This document shows, piece by piece, positions 1-12,348 of a DNA stretch of 64,000 nucleotides. The notes under the pieces were generated by a model. The model made no database searches and was not told the origin of the DNA. It worked only from the letters and a program-made list of their open reading frames with translations. Numbering within the stretch: the first letter of the stretch is position 1; each line of letters opens with the position of its first letter. This DNA is from Caenorhabditis elegans (taxonomy: Eukaryota; Nematoda; Chromadorea; Rhabditida; Rhabditidae): the NCBI RefSeq assembly GCF_000002985.6, contig NC_003284.9, positions 1,488,001 to 1,552,000 on the forward strand, written 5' to 3'. The translations under genes were made by a program, and so were the position numbers.

Positions 1-1
1 A

Positions 2-1129
<1,128 letters not shown>

Positions 1130-1671
1130 ATTAAATTTAGACTTTTTACTTTGACGGTTTATATCGTGGATTTTAAAACTTCTGGAGATTTTTATTTAAT
1201 TAATGTATACTTTTGAAAGTCTATGAAAAAATCTGAAACTATGCCCTCAAAGTAAGCAGGTAGCTTGGTTTAGAATCTTTGTTGATATTGTGATTAACTT
1301 TGTTTCATGAAATGAATATTTGTTTTAAATCGGGATATCTTTATTAGTGATCAAATATACATTATAATTAAAAAATGAAATAAATGTTATTCAAATTATT
1401 GCACGAAGGTTTAACAAAACTGTTTTGTATAATTGTTCAATTGAAAACTTTCACGTTTTGTTAACAAAATTTGAGTATAAGGTTATTGATAAATAGGAAA
1501 ACTCTAAACTAAATGTTAATGAACCCAGCAAATTACATTTTTGTCAGTGCAAACATTTTTTGGTCAGTGCAAACATTTTTTGTTTAGTGCAAACATTTTT
1601 TTGCTAAATGTTTCTTAGTCACTGCCCGAAGTGAAATATTTTAATTTTGAAAAAAAACTCAAGTAACTTAT
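1130..1671. other. Intergenic gap between convergent genes
   Basis: AT-rich 3'-UTR space between the dehydrogenase and the globin-like gene, which end facing each other. A plus-strand AATAAA lies at about 1379-1384. A minus-strand AATAAA (TTTATT on plus) lies at about 1339-1344, so the two 3' ends may overlap. Three near-copies of GTCAGTGCAAACATTTTTTG sit at about 1545-1600, a dispersed motif also seen near 35.35, 36.3, 55.85 and 56.7 kb. No gene seen. Confidence 0.6.
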
Positions 1672-4600
1672 TCAAAAATGTCTAGAAACATTAATCGGAG
1701 AATACTCATCAGGCTTATTCACAAAATCCAAACTAATGTCACAAATTTCAATAGGAGCCGACTCGTCAATGTCTTCCTCGCGGGAGTGTGAAGTGTTGAT
1801 TCGAAGTTGAGTGGAACGTGTTGGTACCGTGATTCTGAATTTATTACTTGGAAACTGTATAATTTTATTTTTAGCAATTGAAAATGTTAATGTCACAAAA
1901 ACACCTGTTTCTAGATTTTGCGCATAAAAGTTTGAACTGAACGTAGACACCCATGTGGTGTCAGGCTGTCTCAATACGGTTTGATCTACAAAAAATGCCG
2001 GAACTTTTCCCCAGAAAAATTGTAACGTCAGCAAGGTCTTAACATGCGAAATCAGTTGAGAAGTCTGCGTCTCACCTTCCGCATTTTTCGAAAATCAAAA
2101 CGAATTGGGACTTTCTGACTCCACGTGATTACCTGGATGGCCCGGGCGCCGACGTTTGTAAACTACCATGCGACAGCTTCCTTGTCGGAGACGCCTTCTC
2201 CTCAATGCTAGCTGGAAAGGAAGAAAATAAAATTTTCTTGGCAAGACCATAATAATTCTACAAAACTTACCGTCACTGAAACTCTCCCTGCTCATCAGAC
2301 GTGCTAGTTTTGTGATAAGTCTCGATCTGGTCTGAAACTTCTCAAAAATTTTATTTCAAGATGATAAAATTCTCACCGGTTCAGCGACAGTTTTGTCCTT
2401 GTGAAAATATTCCATTTCCTCTCTGGTCATTGTGTACTTCTTGTGGTGCCAACCGTACACAAAATGAATTTTGATACTTTGTATAATCTTTTTCCAGACA
2501 CTTTCTATGATTTTCTTGTCATTATTGCATACTGGACCTTCGTAGCATGTGAGAGAAATGAAGTCAATATGTTTCTGAGAAAATAAATAGTTTAGGCTTA
2601 GGCTTAGGTTTAAACTTAGGCTTAGGCTTAGGCGTAGGCGTAGGCTCAGGCTTGGCGTCAGTGGCGAACGTTAGCCTACGATATATCTAATCAAATTAAA
2701 GCTTTAACTTACTTAATTACTAATGTCCATATCTCTCTACCCATAAGTTTTAGCAAACAAGTTTTAACTGCTAATTTGTTTATTGGGACTTTTAAAACAA
2801 CTTTGCAGTTGACAACTTTTTTTTATTTTACCCGTCAACGGAGCTGGAAATCTTTGAAAGTAGGTCCTTTTCGTGCAAAACTCTAGAGAAAACAACAGTG
2901 GTTTTCATCTAAAAATGACATTTGATCCTCCAAAATTGTAGAAATACCCAAACTAATGCTGTTCTTCCAACCCAAACACTTTTTGAAAAAATTTTGAAAA
3001 ATTGTTTTTAAAGAAAAAAATTTGAATGAAAACTTCCAAAAAGTTTCCAAATTACTTTTATGATTCCCAGGAACCAAAAAATGTATTCCGAAGTTACCAA
3101 AAAACGGAAGAACCCGTCTTTTTGTGCATATTTCATTCTCAAAAAAACATTTCAAAAAAATTAACACCTAGTGGGGAACGAACCCGTGACCTTTGAAATA
3201 ATAAACATGAGTGTTCACCAATCGGCCAATTGAAAGGCGGCTGCAGTGCCAAACTATTATGTAGCATTTTCTACACACGTAAAACGACCATTTTGAGCAA
3301 AAAGAGCACTGATTTTTAAGACGAAAATTTTCAGCTTTCTGACCGAGTTTAGCAGATTCCAAAAACTGATTCTTGTAGCCAAAGATCTGATCTTTCATTT
3401 TTACTTGGTTTTGTCTTCCTAGCTATTGCAGGATTAACAATATTCCCTAGTTAGGCATAGGCTTAAGCTTAGGCTTAGGCATTCGTTTAGGCTTAGAATT
3501 AGACTTAAACTTAGGTTCCGATCTATAAAGTAAAACGGAAATTGACTACACTCTTCGCTCATTCTCTCGTTATATTTTCTAGTTCAATTTGAAAAAAAAT
3601 AAAGACAGTATGTTATTAAAAAATGGGCAAAAAATCTTTGAACATATATTGCTATTTAGGTTTGGAAAAGCATTTTACTAATGTTCAATTTATAGCTCAT
3701 TAGCTCAACTCGCTCTATTGGGACAAGTTATATTTCAATTCCGTTTTGAAATGTTTGTCTCTGTTTTTACAGTACAATGAAACACATAGTTATTGAATTC
3801 CATTCTAATAGAAAAAATCAACATTTCAAAGTTTAAACCCTGGTTTTTCAATTCTAAAATATTATCCCTCTGTAAAACTGACCTCCGCCCATAAATTGAA
3901 CAAATGAAAGTACTCCTCAACAGCCACCAACGGCGCCAACGACCTGTACCGTCCTCCAAAAACATGAAGCTTTCTATAAAATTCCTCATCAACAGTGCCG
4001 TTATGATAACTAGATATAGTCTCATGAAACATTTGGAGCATATGAAGCACACATCGGTCCAGAACAAAATGTTGTTTCCAGGAATCACTTTTCACTTGTT
4101 CCACGTTGAATAGTTTTGTTAGATGGTCACGATCAATTAAAAATGTCTCGAAGGCTTTTGCTCCGATATCGTAGAGTCTGGAAAAAAAAGTTGAATCAAA
4201 ATGAGAAAGAAAACAAAAAAATGAGCTCACGCTTCAAAGTTGTCCGGCCAATGTTTGTGGCAAAGCTCCATGTGATTTGGCAAAACGTCTAGCTGGTTGG
4301 ACTCCGGCTAAAAAATGTGATAGTTTGGAGAATTCATATCGCGAAGGGTGCATATATCCCTTTTTCCTATTTGGCGTGAGAATATTGCAAAGGTAGGTTG
4401 CAATTTTCTTTAGTGTGTATTTTCAAAGAGACCCCTGATGCGTTCTATGAAACAATGATGACAAACCTTGCAGATTTTAATCTTCGCGCAGGAAATTAAC
4501 ATGCATAATGGCTCATGTGGCCGGAAAATCGTAGCTGTCGGAAATTAGCCTTGCTAAAGAGAATGGGACATGGAAAAATGACATGCTGTGCAAAGGTAGC

Positions 4601-6356
4601 TTAATAGGTAGTGGTGACCGGCCTTCACTGCTGGCTTAGCCGGGGACTTAACGGTGGAGTGGCGCCAGTGGGAATTTTGTCTAAACACACTTATAATGAT
4701 CTAAAACGACCTAATATCTTAATAAAACACTCCGAAAAATTTCAGATTTTTTTAAAAACTTTCGGTCGAAGTACTGGCATTTTGCAAAAATTTAAAATGT
4801 ATGAGGTTTTCAGGAAAACTAAAGAAATGCCGCATGTTCGGACTCCTACAATGTTTTAATACAAAAAATTATCACAAGTTTACAGTGTAGTTACAGCATA
4901 AAAAGTGTAGGATAAAAAATTTTTTTGGTAGACTTCCAAAATTATGAATGGCAAATATTGAGCAATTGAGTGAGTAATTCGACAGTAAATAAAAAACTTT
5001 CAAAAAAATTTTGAAATGTTTTATTACCGTATTCGGTCATTCTGGCACCATATGAGTTGTTTTTAACACTTTCCACACTGGCGCTATTCTACTTTTAAAT
5101 TTCTTTGAACATTGTTGTATTCGATGGAATGATCAGAGGTGATATTGAAAGAAACTAAATGAACGAAAAGTGGTGAAAATGTTCAAAATTTCAGTTCACA
5201 AGCGTAATTGAATAAAAACCGCTATTACTGCCGAAAATCATAAATTTTGTTTTTGTCTCAGCCTTGTTCAGAAGCAAGAAAAGTCTCTGACAAATCTGAC
5301 AAAAGACAGAAGCGGAATTTAAAACAAACATCGCAACTTCAATAGAACACCCCCAGAATATCAATAGATTCAAAAAAATACTGAAAAATGATGAACCCAA
5401 AATTTAAACGTATTGCGGAGTTCATGTAGTTTTGCTAGATATTCTTTGTATTATTCAAATGTTTGAAGAACTTTAAATTTAAAAAAAAATCCTGAATACA
5501 AAATTAGTAGTCTAACATGGTCACTCTAAGTTATTTCTATAACTTTTTGAGCAATTTTGAGCATTACCGCTGGTTCAAAATCTTATTCTGTTTAAAATCT
5601 GAATAATTTCCATTTTACTGTGAATAATAAATAATTTTTTCAAAGAATTCTGAAAAAGTAAAAAAAAAAACAAAACAAAATTTGGCTATTTTCAAAAAAA
5701 AAAACATTTGAATACTGCTTTGAGCACGTGAAAAAAAAGCATTTATGTAAAAAAACCCCCAATTAAAATTACTTTGAATTTATTGTTGTGTGAATCAATT
5801 TTAAGAAATCAAGAAAATCGAAAAACAGAAATTTTTTTTAAAAATTAAAAATTGTTAATTTGCTATTTTAATTCCAATCTCTCAGTCTCTCAACTACCAA
5901 TTTTCCCCCTAATTTTCCGGGAAAATGACAGGTGAATCTGTGGTTGTCATGGGCGCTTAGCCTTAGCTTGCCCACTCGTAAGTAGGTTTTAATATTGATT
6001 GGGGAATTGCAAACTTAATTGACAACACTTTTAGCTCATTTTTTAACTCCTAAAAATATGTGCTTGTTATGTATTAATTTATATATTTCATTTTTAACAA
6101 ATGTTAGTGAACTATTTGCTATTTTGTAAGATTGAAGACAAAAGAAAAACGTGTTGTCAATTTACTTTTTTTCTAATTTTTTCACTTAATTATTAAAGCC
6201 CTAATAAATTAGAAATCTTGTCAGTTGGCAATTTTTAAAACTACCAAATTTCCGTACAAATTAAATACCACTCACCAGCAACCCCTTTTGCTCGTAGAGC
6301 TGATGTGCTTCCTTGTTCTTCATAATATCTAATGGGTCCGAAATTAGCGTTGACAT
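1672..6356 (-). CDS. Divergent globin-fold-like protein with Ser-rich C-terminal tail (317 aa)
   Basis: Seven exons join in phase: 6276-6356, 4231-4307, 3883-4177, 2377-2574, 2271-2331, 2133-2211 and 1672-1834. The start is MSTLISDPLDIM at 6356. Residues about 50-200 follow the globin pattern. ALYDIGAKAFETFLIDRDHL resembles the A/B-helix 'iG..iF..iF...P.l..lF'. WKQHFVLDRCVLHMLQMF resembles helix E with a distal-type His. YRKLHVFGGRYRSLAP resembles 'L..LG.kH' but has Tyr where the proximal (F8) His should be. VWKKIIQSIKIHFVYGW resembles helix H. The EF loop looks about nine residues longer than in neuroglobin. A roughly 110-residue tail is basic, then Ser/Thr-rich, then acidic (SREEDIDESAP), with no membrane segment. 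One donor is unusual (GTCAGT at exon 3). Introns contain a MITE, telomere-like repeats and a tRNA-like remnant. The family call is by eye. If right, haem binding is uncertain. Confidence 0.6.
2592..2660 (+). repeat. Interstitial telomere-like array (TTAGGC-type)
   Basis: About ten degenerate copies of TTAGGC (variants TTAGGT, GTAGGC, TCAGGC) followed by GGCGTCAGTGGCGAACGTTAGC. That tail also follows a TTAGGC array near 52.45-52.62 kb, which suggests the array and tail move as one unit. It lies in an intron of the globin-like gene. A smaller array is at 3450-3515. Confidence 0.8.
3165..3250 (-). pseudogene. tRNA-like remnant in intron
   Basis: Read on the minus strand there is an A-box-like stretch (CAATTGGCCGATTGGTGA), about 40 nt, then a B-box-like AGGTCACGGGTTCGTTCCCCAC. 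Acceptor-stem pairing is not convincing, so this is a decayed tRNA or a tRNA-derived element rather than a working gene. Similar remnants occur at 18.30, 19.99, 25.39, 39.81 and 45.41 kb. Confidence 0.4.
4652..5096. mobile_element. Palindromic MITE, GCGCCAGTGGG family, copy 1
   Basis: The left end reads GTGGAGTGGCGCCAGTGGG and the right end is its near-complement (CACACTGGCGCTATTCTAC), about 440 bp apart. The sub-terminal parts also pair imperfectly. There is no transposase ORF. Related copies lie at 15645-16048 and 58091-58735. It sits inside the long second-exon-side intron of the globin-like gene. Confidence 0.7.
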
Positions 6357-7190
6357 TATTTTTAAATTCGAGAATATTGCGTTGTAAATGAAAGTGGAGG
6401 GCTACTCTCGACAACACCCGAGCTCCGCCCTTTCAGCATTTTTGCACCTGCTCGACTCCGCCTATCGGATTTTCTAGAAAGATGTATAGAGCGAATGAAT
6501 AATTGGGCATTTTTAGTGGAGGGGATTTAGAAAAGTTTTCATAAAAATGAAGTTTTTTGTGAAGTTTTAGGTACACTCAAAATATTCAAACTGTTGCGCG
6601 CAAGTGTACAATTTTCGAAGCTACAAACACGTCATTCTTGATTAACTAAACCCCGAGTAAATTTATGGTCCGCCACCTGCCGAGTTATTTACTTCACCTT
6701 GCAATAAAAGGTATGGCGCGCCATGAGGTGTTTACTGAGCAGAACCCGATAGATGTCGGGCCATAGTATATCAAAGGCTCTCGAAATGGTCGTTTTGTTA
6801 GGTTTAAAGATTTACAGCAGAGCTATGAAGGTGTTCAGAGGTCAATGGTATGAAAACTTTTTGGATCCGGTTTTATGTTTTGAAAGAAAAATCTGAGATT
6901 TTTTTTCAGATAAAATGATTTTTTTTTGAAATCGATGTACCTAAACGTATTTCAATATGAATTTTTGGAGACTTTTTATAACTTCTGAGTTTTTAAAAGT
7001 TTTGAAAAAGATATATTTATCAATTTTTACGTGTTTTAAAATTAATCTTATGAGGTTATTGAAAAAAAAATAAAGCAACAAACTAAATAAATACAAATTC
7101 AGAGTTCAATATATATTTGCATGAAAGACCGGTAAGTGAAAATTTGGAGGTAATTGGAAAAAGTTCTAGGACTAGAAAAGATGGTATAAT
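6357..7190. other. Upstream region of the globin-like gene, with a short palindrome
   Basis: The first 120 bp upstream of 6356 is GC-richer (CGACAACACCCGAGCTCCGCCC) and is a plausible promoter for the minus-strand gene. At 6664-6776 an inverted repeat starts TATGGTCCGCCACCTGCCG and ends with AGATGTCGGGCCATA. It belongs to the TATGG(T/C)CCGACATCT palindrome family seen at 32.70 and 50.16 kb. The remainder is AT-rich with no ORF I would call. Confidence 0.5.
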
Positions 7191-9621
7191 TTAATAAAAT
7201 GCAAAAAACAGGAAAAGAACCGTAAGAAAAACGAGAATAAGCTTGTTTTTAAAGTTATTTCCGTCATTGCACTCGTCGGTGGAGCAGCAGCAAATGGTGC
7301 CACCGCTGTCGCGTTTGTTGCATCCCTCGCGCTGAAAATATAAAGTTAAAGACTGATTTTTTTTAAATTTTGAGCTGAGTAGCGCTTCCATGAGAGGCAG
7401 GCGAGTTTTCAGGGCCTGTTGCCTGCCTACTTCCTGCCCACCTCTCATCTCATTTCAACACTATGGCGAGAAATCAAAGGCTTGGTGTTAACACCACATA
7501 GTGCGAAAGGTAGTCATTTTGCCGAGGCCGACACTTTTTGGGTTTCGCGCCGGGCTATACAGGAGGCGCGTCTAGCGGCATGAGGCAAGTGGAGGAAGCC
7601 TATATGGAAGCCCTAAAGCTGAAATTTGAAAAAGTTCCAAATCATGAATTAAACGAAAAATTTAAATAAATAAGATTTTAAAAATCACCCGGCACTCTCC
7701 AAAATCGCAGCTGTACTGAGCTCCTTCGTAGTGTCTCCGTCCAACGTGACCATTCGAGGGGAGTCTGTAAAAGTCAAAAAATGATTTTCATTTTGCAAAA
7801 AAATATTCGAATAACTTTTGGTGGGGGAGTAGCAGGTGGAAAGTTGGTGGGGGTTCTGAAGGTTAAATTTTGGTTTCTTAGAGTTTTTTCCGAAAAGACC
7901 AACACGTATGAACAGATTCAAAAATCTTAAGAATCTCGGGGATTACAGGAATGGCAGGAAATTGTTGGGTAATTTTACAATAATTATATTATACTAAAAT
8001 TTTTGAAATAGTGAACCAAACCTCAAACTTCTACCTGAAATTAAAGTAGGAAAAATTTTCAGATTTTTTTAACGAAAAAAAGCCTAACCCTAAGCCTAGG
8101 CCTAAGCCTAAGCATGAGCCTAAGCCTAGCCCTGAGCCTAAGCCTAAGCCTAGACTTAAGCCTGAGCTTAAGCCTGAGCCTAAGCCTTAGACTTAGCCTA
8201 AGCCTAAGTTTGAGCCTAAGCCTAATCCTAAGCCTGCCTAGCCAATGCTGAGCCTAAGCCTAAACCCAAGAACTTTGTTTACGGCACAGGCTGTTTGGTG
8301 GAGCTAAGAAAGTTTAATTTTTAACATTAAGAACATTTTATTTTGGTTTTGATCAGAACTTCTTGAATCGGCAATTCCAAAAATGTATCCCAAAATTACT
8401 GCAGTTCCCGCATCATTTTTCTATTCTACCACCCAGCTGACTCAATCTCCCGGGCCGTCTATTTACCTAATGACCTTACGTGTCCACAACAGGTCCGCCT
8501 GATAATGCGGTGTGCAAACTGGCAACTGTTCGGTGGGGGCCCCCTTAACAACCGAGAGTAGAACGGCAAATAGACACTAATCTCTCATGTTTTGCAATTT
8601 GGGACAAATGTTCATTGGGAATTAGGATTAAAATTAGTTATGGAAAGGGAGAGGTGGTTACGGTAAACTGTGTCATTATATAATAAAAAAAATTTATAGT
8701 TCACCAAGTACATCAAAATTTGTCAAAAATTGATCAATGAGTGTTTTTTAAAAATTGTTTTAAAGACTAATCATTTGTGTAAAATTTGGCATATTCGGTT
8801 TGTTCTAACTTACTTTAGGCAAAACTCAGTTCCATTACAGTCCAGAAGCTCAATTTCACCAATGGCATCCCCATTCACTGATCCTTGCATTCCTGAACAA
8901 AAAAAAATCAATTCAAAATTGCTTTTATCAGTACTAGTATTTTAAATACAAACACCTGTAAAAATTGAATTAAATTAAATTTATATTGTTGAAAAAATTC
9001 AGTGTAAATTGACAACACGTTGTGCTCAGTTTTTCAGGTTTTTAAAAAACAGTAAAAAATTTCGTCGATTTGCACGTAGAATATTTGATTAAATATATAA
9101 ATGAAACTCTTTTTTGGATATTCTTTGCAAAAAATATAAAAAAAATTATATTCTCATGGAAAAATTCCCCAAAAACGGGGTTTCGCATACTTTTAATGAT
9201 TTAGAGTCATTTTTGATTAAAAAAAACTATTGAAAAATATAATATTTTGCAGAATTTTTTTTTCCAAATTTCCAAAATGATTTCAGAATTGTCCGAAATT
9301 TTTATCACCTCTAAGCACCTTAAAAATTATCAAAATTCTTAGGAACTTTATTTTGGACGCAATATACGCGCTTTTTTAGTCTAAATATTAGCTTCCAAAT
9401 AAAACCTACAATTTCAAATTTCGTTCAAATTTTGAACAAGATTAATTATTTTTATTTTTCTGGCAAATCGCCTGAGTTGAGCTGACTTCTAAACAACAAA
9501 ATTATTCAAAAAAGGTGCGGCTGTGTATCTAGCTCAAAATCAAAAATAACTCACCACTATAACATCGGATCGTGTAGATTGCTCCGAACAAGGAAGCTGT
9601 GAGAATCAGAGCTCTGAGCAT
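7191..9621 (-). CDS. Ly6/uPAR (three-finger) small GPI-anchored protein, 120 aa
   Basis: Four in-phase exons: 9555-9621, 8814-8892, 7689-7764 and 7191-7331. The start MLRALILTASLFGAIYTIRC is a signal peptide with cleavage likely just before the first Cys. The mature chain has ten Cys and ends in the signature CCCSTDECNDGNN (family form CC..D.CN). A very hydrophobic tail (LILVFLTVLFLFFAFY) follows, as expected of a GPI-attachment signal. Family members are extracellular, membrane-tethered modulators of receptors, often in neurons; the partner here is unknown. There is one potential N-glycosylation site (CNGTEF). The intron at 7332-7688 carries a palindromic MITE and the 7765-8813 intron carries a CCTAAG array. 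Family confidence is high from the cysteine spacing, but no named orthologue is recognised. Confidence 0.8.
7381..7620. mobile_element. Palindromic MITE, 'GGGCTTCCA' family, copy 1
   Basis: The ends read GCTTCCATGAGAGGCAGGCG and TATGGAAGCCCTAA. The conserved core is ACACCACATAGTGCGAAAGG then CCGACACTTTTTGGGTTTCG. Related copies with the same core lie at 10210-10385, 28705-28837, 31490-31605, 48795-49045 and 50912-51090, in both orientations. It is non-coding. Confidence 0.7.
8082..8265 (-). repeat. Interstitial telomere-like array (CCTAAG orientation)
   Basis: Roughly 28 units of CCTAAG/CCTGAG/CCTAGG on the plus strand (TTAGGC-like on minus), in an intron of the Ly6-like gene. Units vary mostly at one position, and the whole tract stays in near 6-bp register. 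Confidence 0.85.
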
Positions 9622-12348
9622 TTGAAGTCTTGGGACTCTATGCCAAAACTGAAGCCAACAAAGTTTCTGAAAACACTCAAATGTGTAAGATGTATAAGTA
9701 AAAGGTATTCGATAGACACCCTAACAAAAGGGCAAATGTTCTCTTTTGTTGTTAGAGGGATATGCAAAGTGAGCAAGTTTGTGTTCGGAGCGTCCCACAG
9801 TCCCCCGGTGGGGACACTGTATTTGCATTCCCTTTGCCGATACTATTCATTCTTAGACCCCCTCCCTCCCTACGGTGCGGGGAGAGGTAAAAGAAGGAAG
9901 TGAGCAAATAGGGAGGTGAGCTCATTGTAAGAAGTCCACTTGATTAGGAGATTATTGTCACCACCTCACTTTCCGGTAACCTACTTCGAAAAGATAACAT
10001 AACGAAGAAAAGAGATTTTAATTTTTAGTTTTTCAGAAATTTTTTTAAAATGAACAGCATCAGTCAACAGAATTTGTGAAATATGTCAAAAGTTTTCACT
10101 TTTTTTTTTAATACCACAAAAATCCGGAGAATGTCGAATTTTGCAGAGATCTGATTCAGAACTACAAATCTAGATGTTTTTGTAATTGGACGGACATCAG
10201 TTAAAATTTCAAGTGTTGCTTCCGTGGGAGCCAGGCGCGGTTTCAGGGATGCCTGCCTTCAGCCTGCACGCTTTCCTTGCAAAAACTCGAAGGCTTGGTG
10301 TTTGCACCACATAGTACGCAAGGTGGTTCTTTCCCCGCGGCAGACACTTTTTGGGTCCCGCGCCGCACTATACAGCGCCTGTCCTAAAATCAAGTAAGTA
10401 AGTTTATTAATAATGCAACCGAATACTTCAGGTTTCCTGATTTTTTTTTCATTCATACTGCTACCCCGATTCCTAATTTTGGGGCATATTTTTTATTTTT
10501 CAAGTTTATAGTGTTTCGAGCCTAATATTCTACGTATTTTAATTACAAACGTGACTGTCAAAATACTAATATGCAAAGTTTAGTTAATTCTTAGTTATTC
10601 TAATTTTTCAAATTTAATTGAAATTGAAAATTGCCGAGGACTTCCAGTAACTGATGATATATTTTCAAAATTTTAGAAATTGTCAAACTTCCATGCCGTT
10701 CTCCGAAATTTTATGTTCTGAAATTGTTCAAAACTAAAACTTTTCGCGGTATCAAGGTTATCTGGAATTTGATCCATTTTGGATGTTTCTTCCTATAAAG
10801 ATTTCATCCAATCCTAAAATATCTGGAAAAGTAGAAGTCAACAAGCCACAAAATAATTTGCTTTTCTGGTCGTTTTGGGGAGTTTGAATTGGTATTTTAA
10901 ACGTGCATCATAAACTTGTATGGCAATTCCAAAAATGAAACGAAATTTACTGGGCTACTGCTTTCTTCATAAACATATTTTCAGTCAAGTCTCCGACGTT
11001 TTTGGATTTTATTGGTGATAGCAGTGCAAGAGCAATATGGCACTTTCTCAAGCTTCAAATACCTCCTTCAAAGCACCATCTCTTATCCGTGCTGTAAGTT
11101 GCCTCCGAAGTGTGCTGCTAGAGCCGTTGATTCAGAACTTTGCCAACGTGATCCGGTATTGAATTGTGTTGATAAGGTTGTTCATATATATCTGAAGATT
11201 CTCCTAAAATTTTTCACTTGTAAAGTTCTTCTAAATCTGCCCAGTTTGTCGTTGAAATATGATCACCATCAGGTGCGGCAAGTATTTCTCGTTAGTATGG
11301 TTTGATTTTTTTTAAAAGTATTTAGCGACTAATATAGTCTACTAAGAATTTTTGTACTGCCGTCGGCGTGAAGTATCGTTTGACAACAAATTCCGAGTGA
11401 CGAAGAGAACAGGTAAATCCTTTTGGGTGAAACATTGACGCCCCTCTATTCTGATTCCTCTGAGTGATGTTATTTCTCCTTGAAAGTTGAGTTTGGTTTT
11501 TGCCAAGTTTTTGCTAAATTTTCCTTTTATTACCTGGCGAGTTGGTCTGAAAATTTTTAGTTTTTGTACAATACTTTATTTTTGAAATTGAAAAAGGCAA
11601 TATAAAAATTGTTAGTAAAAAATTCTCACCGACTGCTTTAGAATCCCCGTGTGGAATATATTTTAAGCCAACGAATCAATATACTTTCACTTTCATAAAT
11701 CTAGTAAATCCACACAAGTCCGCAATGCACCACACCGAAATTGACGACATTTGCCTGACTAACAATTGACGGGGAAGAAAGGAAGGAAACATGGAAAAGA
11801 GACCTCAGTTCACAGCAAGAGACAATGGGTATCGGTACGTGTAAAAGAGAAACTGCTGGGAAACTTGCGAGAGAGCATCGCAGACAGTTTAAACGTGGTT
11901 GGCAACTGTGAGTGAGCACTACCTCAAATGTTCACCAGAAAATTTTAAACCTCTAAAAAGCTAAAGAAAGTTTGCAAAAAGCACAACACACTCACATATT
12001 GTCAAGGTGTCTCATTTCGGTTTGATCTACCTAAATTTACAAAAAATGCGGGAGTTGAGAACTTATTTTCCATGATTAAGAATGTTGACGTTAAATTTTT
12101 TGGGCAAAGAAATCCCTCAATTTTTGTAGATCAAACCGTAATGAAACTGCCTGACACCACAAGTCACATAGTAAAAAAACATCTTCAATCTATTTATTGA
12201 TTTTCAAAGCTCTATGATGAAGTATTACCAAAAAAAAAAGAAGCACAATTAAAAGCATCGATTAATTTTCACAAAAAAAACGGAAGAAGCACTAAAAAGC
12301 AAAGCCATGACTAGAACATCTTCAAATTTAAAACGAATATCGAAAATT
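9622..12348. other. Intergenic region with two palindromic elements; no gene supported
   Basis: 9622-10000 is GC-richer and lies upstream of the minus-strand Ly6-like gene, so it probably holds its promoter. 10210-10385 is a partial copy of the GGGCTTCCA palindrome family. 11000-11310 has base composition somewhat like coding DNA, with a 97-codon plus-strand ORF of no family I recognise and no good splice frame. It may be a gene relic. 11330-11510 (minus) has a 60-codon open stretch including MFHPKGFTCSLRHSEF, also unassigned. Confidence 0.45.
12006..12160. mobile_element. Palindromic MITE, TTTGATCTAC family
   Basis: An inverted repeat: left arm GGTGTCTCATTTCGGTTTGA then TCTAC; right arm GTAGATCAAACCGTAATGAA then ACTGCCTGACACC. 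Between the arms is TTTACAAAAAATGCGGGA and its partner. A half copy lies at 1956-2010 inside the last intron of the globin-like gene, and a diverged copy at 41563-41706. Confidence 0.7.
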
